Positions 59,952 to 64,000 of a stretch of DNA of 64,000 bases are shown here, one piece after another. The stretch spans positions 1 to 64,000 of the forward strand of contig CAZJWX010000004.1 in assembly GCA_964549915.1 (NCBI GenBank), written 5' to 3'. The notes beneath the pieces were generated by a model. It worked only from the letters and a program-made list of their open reading frames with translations, was not told the DNA's origin and made no database searches. How positions within the stretch are numbered: the stretch's first letter is position 1; the number at the start of each line of letters is the position of its first letter. This stretch comes from JAUZRW01 sp964549915 (GTDB lineage: Bacteria > Chloroflexota > Anaerolineae > Aggregatilineales > Phototrophicaceae). A program made the translations under genes and the position numbers.

Positions 59952-61880
59952 ATGGTTCGTTTGATCGCCAGTTTGTCCTTCGTTCTGCTGCTTCTCACCA
60001 CAGCCACCGCCATTGAAGAAGTCAGCGCCACGTTCGAAGAAACCGATTGTTTCTTCCCTGTTCCTTCCGGCTATGATGTAGACTGCGGCTTCGTTAAAGT
60101 GCCAGAGTCACGCAATCCCGAACTTGCCGATAATACGAACGGTATTCGTATCGCAGTAGCTCGCATTAGCAGCTTCAGCGACAATCCGCAACCCGATCCG
60201 GTAATCTACCTGGAAGGCGGCCCCGGTGCGGAGTCGCTGATCTTTGGCGAGTTCTACACCCAGGATTTCTCCGTGTTTCTGGAAGAGCGCGATGTCATCC
60301 TCTTCGATCAACGTGGGATCGGCTTCTCTGAGCCTGCGCTGGACTGCCCGGAATTGACCGAGCTAGATTATGAACTGCTGGACGATGACATCAGTGCAGA
60401 AGAAGCCACCGACTTGTACTTCGAAGTCGCCAATCGCTGCCGTGAACGCTTCATCGACCAGGGCGCGAACCTCGTCGCCTATAACTCTGCCGAGAATGCT
60501 GCCGATGTTGCCGACATCATCGAAGCGCTGGACTACGAGCAAGTGAATCTCTTCGGCATCTCGTATGGGACGAAGCTGGGGCTGACCATCATGCGCGATC
60601 ATCCTGGGATCGTTCGCAGCGCCATCCTGGACTCAGTCTATCCTCCGGAAGTGGACGGCGACGAATTACTCGCCATCAACGCAGATCGCGCCTTCGACAC
60701 GCTCTTCGCGGGCTGTGCGGCATCCCCGGCCTGCGACGAACGCTTCCCCGCTCTGGAAACCGTCTTTTATGAGACGGTAGACCGCCTGAATGAGAACCCG
60801 GAACTGGTGACGTTCTTCGACTTCTACACCGAAACAGAACGCGACATTCTTGTGAGCGGCGACGCCCTAGTCAGCATTCTCTTCGGCCTGATGTACGCCA
60901 CTGTCGAAATCCCACAACTGCCCGAATACATCTATGCAGCCAGCGAGGGCAATTACGATGCCTTCCTGGATGACGCCATGTTCTCGCTATTCTACGACCA
61001 ATTCTTCAGCATCGGTGCCTACTATAGCTACGAGTGCTACGAAGAATCCAGCTTCAGCGACCCGGCAGAAGTCGAAGCGACCCTGGATCTGGTACCACCG
61101 CCCGTCTTCACGGTTTTCAGCGATGGCTTCGAAGAATATCAGGACTTCTGTGCCAATTGGACAGGCGGCATGCGTGCGAGCGATGTCGAGAATCAGCCCG
61201 TCGTCAGCGACATTCCCACCCTGGTCATTGCCGGGGAATATGACCCCATCACACCCCCCGCCTTCGCCGAAATGGTCGCCGAGAACCTCAGCAACAGCTA
61301 CTACTACGAATTCCCGGGTGTGGGACACAGCGCATGGTATGGTGCGGAATGTGCCCAGAACATCGGCCTGCAATTTGTGGCGGATCCCACCAGCGAACCG
61401 GATGCGAGCTGCCTCGCCGAAGTGGGTGCTCCGGTCTTTGTACGCCCACCCGTCGAAGATGTAACGCTGATGGAATTCAGCGATGACGAACTGGGCTTTA
61501 GCGCAGTCGCGCCTGTTGGCTGGGAACTGGTCGATGCTGTTGTCTTCGCCCTCAACCCCAATACCGGGCTTCCGGCACTGGCCTATCGCTTCCCGGACTC
61601 CATTGATGCTTACGTCGAGCAAATCATCTTCGGCCCGGCCTATGAATACACGGAACTGCCAGAGCCACGCGAAAGCGTTGAAGCCAACGGCCTGACGTGG
61701 GAAATCTATGCAATACAGAACGAGACCACGTTCATCTATTCGCTGTTCGCCTTCACAACAGCCGAAGACGGAACGCCCTATGTGATTGCCGTCGTCACCG
61801 AGAGCGAGGACGAACGCCAGGCGCTCTACGAAGCGCTCTTCATTCCGGCGATCGAAGGCTTCACCCCGCTGGATAACTGA
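59952..61880 (+). CDS. Exported alpha/beta hydrolase (S33 peptidase, TAP-like)
   Basis: A 642-residue secreted protein. The signal peptide covers about 1-20 (ASLSFVLLLLTTATA). The alpha/beta core has IYLEGGPGAES (oxyanion), ILFDQRGIGFSEP and the nucleophile elbow LFGISYGTKLG (Ser). The C-terminal part has the acid in VIAGEYDPITPP and His in GVGHSAWYG, the TAP-like C-terminal domain of tripeptidyl aminopeptidases. Residues about 500-640 form an extra domain of unknown role. AAGGAG lies 9 bases upstream of the ATG. It probably releases short peptides outside the membrane. Confidence 0.9.
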   Translation: MVRLIASLSFVLLLLTTATAIEEVSATFEETDCFFPVPSGYDVDCGFVKVPESRNPELADNTNGIRIAVARISSFSDNPQPDPVIYLEGGPGAESLIFGEFYTQDFSVFLEERDVILFDQRGIGFSEPALDCPELTELDYELLDDDISAEEATDLYFEVANRCRERFIDQGANLVAYNSAENAADVADIIEALDYEQVNLFGISYGTKLGLTIMRDHPGIVRSAILDSVYPPEVDGDELLAINADRAFDTLFAGCAASPACDERFPALETVFYETVDRLNENPELVTFFDFYTETERDILVSGDALVSILFGLMYATVEIPQLPEYIYAASEGNYDAFLDDAMFSLFYDQFFSIGAYYSYECYEESSFSDPAEVEATLDLVPPPVFTVFSDGFEEYQDFCANWTGGMRASDVENQPVVSDIPTLVIAGEYDPITPPAFAEMVAENLSNSYYYEFPGVGHSAWYGAECAQNIGLQFVADPTSEPDASCLAEVGAPVFVRPPVEDVTLMEFSDDELGFSAVAPVGWELVDAVVFALNPNTGLPALAYRFPDSIDAYVEQIIFGPAYEYTELPEPRESVEANGLTWEIYAIQNETTFIYSLFAFTTAEDGTPYVIAVVTESEDERQALYEALFIPAIEGFTPLDN

Positions 61881-61904
61881 GCAAGGTCGCTACCAGCTTA
61901 CCGA

Positions 61905-61931
61905 GAGCATCGTCCGGGACGGTGCTCTTTT
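61905..61931 (+). terminator. Rho-independent terminator
   Basis: A 10-bp stem (GAGCATCGTC, 61905-61914, with GACGGTGCTC, 61918-61927; one wobble) with a 3-base loop, followed by TTTTGATTT. It starts 25 bases after the stop of the S33 hydrolase gene. Confidence 0.85.
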
Positions 61932-61970
61932 GATTTACAATGGTGGCGAATGGAGCAACGAGGGCAAGAT

Positions 61971-62140
61971 ATGGCAGCGACCCGGCAGAAACACCACTGG
62001 GCAGTCCAGGAATAACCTCGCAATGGAGCGCGACTCCGCAATCAAGCACGAGTAGATCGACGGCGAAATTGTGGCGATGGCAGGCGCGAGCGAGAATCAC
62101 GACAGAAGTCTACGAGCGCGTGGACATTCCAGAACAATGA
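61971..62140 (+). pseudogene. Decayed Uma2-family (DUF820) nuclease remnant
   Basis: Conceptual reading from ATG 61971 gives MAATRQKHHWAVQE, then after a frameshift near 62012 (GAATAACCTCGCAATGG; removing one A restores the frame) LAMERDSAIKHE, a TAG at 62053, and IDGEIVAMAGASENHD. This order is the N-terminal signature of Uma2/DUF820 proteins (E-Y-L-x-x-E-R ... K-x-E-Y-I-D-G-E-I-x-A-M-A-G-A-S-x-x-H), where both stop codons stand at the expected Tyr positions. The end, in another frame, reads TEVYERVDIPEQ and stop, resembling the family C-terminus, so the middle is missing. The remnant lies just after a terminator in a 397-base gap (61881-62277) that contains nothing else I can recognise. Confidence 0.65.
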
Positions 62141-62277
62141 AGCCACTGGCGTGGATTTGCCCTTCCACTTCTCACACAAAACAACCCGTATTTAGACCAG
62201 AAGATACACTTTGTTCAACAAGAAGATGGAGAAGAATAGCCCCCAACAGAATAGCTGCCAGGGGCTGTGAAGGGCGT

Positions 62278-63789
62278 TCAGTCGCCGGCTTCTGGCATTG
62301 CCGGGGCACAGCAGAGCACCAGGTCTTTCGCCGCTTTGACCTCATCCAGGCGGCGGGTCGGGGCTTCATGCGGCGCTTCGTGCAACAAGTCAGGATCGCT
62401 GTGTGCTTCCTCAGCGATCTTCTTCATGATCTGGACAAATTCATCCAGCGTCTCCTTGGTCTCTGTCTCCGTCGGCTCGACCAAGAGCGCTTCCGGGACG
62501 ATCAGAGGGAAGTAATTCGTCGGCGGATGCACGCCGTAGTCAATCAGGCGCTTGCTGATGTCCAGCGCGTGAATATCGTCCACATCCGGGAAACGACCTT
62601 CCATCACGAACTCGTGCCCGCAATGGCGATCATAGGGCACTTTGTAAGTATCCTTCAACTGAGCGCGTAAGTAGTTGGCGTTCAGCACCGCATGACGGCT
62701 CACGTCTGCCAGCCCCGCAGCGCCATAGGCACGAATGTAGGCATAGGCACGAACGTGCATCCCAAAATTGCCCTGGAAGCTCTTCAGCCGTCCAATGCTC
62801 ATCTCTGGCATGGTCAGCCCGTAAAGCGGTGGCGTATCGCCGATGCTCGGCTCGGTGATCGTCACAACCGGGCCGGGCAAATACGGCTGGAGCTTTTCAC
62901 CGACACCCACCGGGCCGCTGCCAGGGCCACCGCCGCCGTGCGGGGTGCTGAAGGTCTTATGCAGGTTGTAATGCATCACATCGAAGCCCAGTTCGCCCGG
63001 CTTGACGACTCCCATCAGCGCGTTCATGTTCGCGCCGTCCATGTACATCAAACCGCCGACTTCGTGCACCGCTTCGATCACTTCCAGAATGTGCTCTTCA
63101 AAGAGGCCGAGCGTGCTGGGAACGGTGATCATCATCCCGGCGACCTGTTCGCCCTGTTCGTCGCAGACCGTCTTCAACGCTTCCAGATCTACGCTACCAC
63201 GCTCATCCGATGGCAGCTCGATGACCTCGAATCCCGCCATCGTCACCGTCGCGGGATTGGTACCGTGTGCGCTGTTGGGGACGAGAATTTTCGTGCGCTG
63301 CGTATCCCCACGATCCACATGATATTTGCGGATCATCAAGATTCCGGCGAATTCGCCCTGGGCACCAGCAGCCGGAGCCAGACTGACAGCCTTGAAACCG
63401 CTGATTTCCGCCAGCCACTCTTGCAGCGTGTGCATCAACGCCAGCGCACCCTGGGCGCTTTCCTCATCCGCCAATGGATGCAGATGGGCAAAACCAGGCA
63501 GGCGTGCCATATCTTCATTCAGCTTGGGATTGTATTTCATGGTGCAAGAGCCGAGCGGGTAGAATCCCTTATCAATCGCATGATTGAACTGGCTCATCTT
63601 CAGGAAGTGCCGCACCACCTGCAACTCGCTGACTTCCGGGAGCTTCAGGTCATTGCGCAGCAAATCTTCTGGCAGGTCAGCACTGGGCACATCGCTCTCT
63701 GGCAGGTTCACGCCCGTCCGCCCCGGTACGCTCGTATCGTAGATGAGCGGTTCCAGTCCGTTCGTTTCGTGTTGTGTCGCAGTTACCAT
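62278..63789 (-). CDS. gcvPB: Glycine dehydrogenase (decarboxylating) subunit 2
   Basis: A 503-residue C-terminal subunit of the two-subunit P protein, decarboxylating glycine and passing aminomethyl to GcvH-lipoamide. The PLP Lys is in YNLHKTFSTPHGGGGPGSGP (Lys278). Supporting motifs are FYPLGSCTMKYNPK, SLAPAAGAQGEFAG and NSAHGTNPAT. The length is in the range of GcvPB (480-520). The start codon overlaps the gcvPA stop by one base (TGATG), so the two are translationally coupled. The window's GcvT activity is encoded by the SHMT fusion about 7 kb away. Confidence 0.96.
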   Translation of the reverse strand: MVTATQHETNGLEPLIYDTSVPGRTGVNLPESDVPSADLPEDLLRNDLKLPEVSELQVVRHFLKMSQFNHAIDKGFYPLGSCTMKYNPKLNEDMARLPGFAHLHPLADEESAQGALALMHTLQEWLAEISGFKAVSLAPAAGAQGEFAGILMIRKYHVDRGDTQRTKILVPNSAHGTNPATVTMAGFEVIELPSDERGSVDLEALKTVCDEQGEQVAGMMITVPSTLGLFEEHILEVIEAVHEVGGLMYMDGANMNALMGVVKPGELGFDVMHYNLHKTFSTPHGGGGPGSGPVGVGEKLQPYLPGPVVTITEPSIGDTPPLYGLTMPEMSIGRLKSFQGNFGMHVRAYAYIRAYGAAGLADVSRHAVLNANYLRAQLKDTYKVPYDRHCGHEFVMEGRFPDVDDIHALDISKRLIDYGVHPPTNYFPLIVPEALLVEPTETETKETLDEFVQIMKKIAEEAHSDPDLLHEAPHEAPTRRLDEVKAAKDLVLCCAPAMPEAGD

Positions 63790-64000
63790 CAGCCCATACT
63801 CCCTAGCACATCTACCAACGCGTCAATTTCTTCCCTGGTGTTCATTTCCGTCACCGCAAGCAGCATATGATCCTGCATATTGGGGTAATTCTGCCCCAGG
63901 TCATAGCCACCAACGATCCCATTGGAGAGCAATGCCTCGTTGACTGCCTCCACGGACTCCAGACTCTTGACGACAAATTCGTTGAAGAAGGGGGCATCAC
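63789..64000 (-). CDS. gcvPA: Glycine dehydrogenase (decarboxylating) subunit 1, 3' end (partial)
   Basis: Partial: the gene runs off the right edge of the window, so only the last about 70 residues are visible. They read FFNEFVVKSLESVEAVNEAL, then SNGIVGGYDLGQNYP, MLLAVTEMNTREEIDALV and stop at 63789-63791, a typical GcvPA C-terminus with the G-I-x-G-G-x-x-L loop. It overlaps the gcvPB start by one base. No internal start is available because the N-terminus lies outside the window. Confidence 0.92.
   Translation of the reverse strand, partial: DAPFFNEFVVKSLESVEAVNEALLSNGIVGGYDLGQNYPNMQDHMLLAVTEMNTREEIDALVDVLGSMG

Noticed and set aside
62071..62670. A 199-codon open frame on the plus strand opposite gcvPB
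   Set aside because: Most of it is antisense to the well-supported gcvPB gene, and its start lies in the Uma2 remnant. The protein has no recognisable features.

Overview
The window looks like chromosome of a Chloroflexota (Anaerolineae-like) bacterium; this is inferred, since no rRNA or other taxonomic marker is present. Reasons: moderately high GC; lipoproteins with Thr/Pro-rich linkers (about 6500-6640 and 41430-41620) of a kind common in that phylum; a two-subunit glycine decarboxylase (GcvPA/GcvPB); an AddAB-type recombination nuclease; a GH57-type glycogen branching enzyme; and envelope proteins without outer-membrane components. Coding density is high and most of the window reads as core genome. 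I saw no phage, integrase, CRISPR array or intact insertion sequence. The only clearly decayed gene is a small Uma2-type remnant at 61971-62140.

Layout. 1-7 kb: short-chain dehydrogenase, STAS-like protein, ClpP-family protein, DIP1984-family protein, a secreted LysM/GerMN protein, a B12-binding radical SAM protein and a lipoprotein cytochrome c. 7-12.8 kb: a membrane sensor with kinase architecture but no phospho-accepting His, an M23 peptidase, a PHP phosphoesterase overlapping a GT4 glycosyltransferase, and methylglyoxal synthase. 12.8-23.7 kb: a long minus-strand run of response regulator, degenerate NERD protein, AddB, AddA, ABC-2-like membrane protein and HTTM (gamma-carboxylase-like) protein. 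23.9-25.7 kb: a divergent response regulator and soluble PAS histidine kinase. 25.8-34.9 kb: glycogen metabolism (GH57 branching enzyme, alpha/beta hydrolase, GlgA, GlgC, a stand-alone CBM48 protein, GlgP). 34.9-38.4 kb: NatAB-like ABC exporter. 38.7-47.6 kb: single-domain response regulator, Slt-type lytic transglycosylase, Eis-like acetyltransferase, DEDDh exonuclease, YyaL-type thioredoxin-fold protein and several unassigned proteins. 47.8-52 kb: FtsH and an EF-G-like GTPase. 52.3-55.5 kb: a serine hydroxymethyltransferase-GcvT fusion. 55.5-59.8 kb: two tandem RCK membrane proteins without a visible K+ selectivity filter, and an SLC13-type permease with RCK_C domains. 59.9-64 kb: exported S33 peptidase, the Uma2 remnant, gcvPB and the 3' end of gcvPA.

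How the genes work together. The glg genes cover ADP-glucose synthesis, chain elongation, branching and phosphorolysis of glycogen. The SHMT-GcvT fusion together with GcvPA/GcvPB covers glycine cleavage and serine/glycine interconversion apart from GcvH and the L protein, which are not in this window. AddA and AddB should form a dual-nuclease end-processing complex.

The most noteworthy item is the 1045-residue SHMT-GcvT fusion, whose linker appears to be a second, decayed GcvT-like folate domain. Others are the His-less sensor kinase, the filterless RCK pair, the catalytically degenerate NERD protein upstream of addBA, and the Uma2 pseudogene. I found no convincing wholly new multi-gene defence or mobile system.
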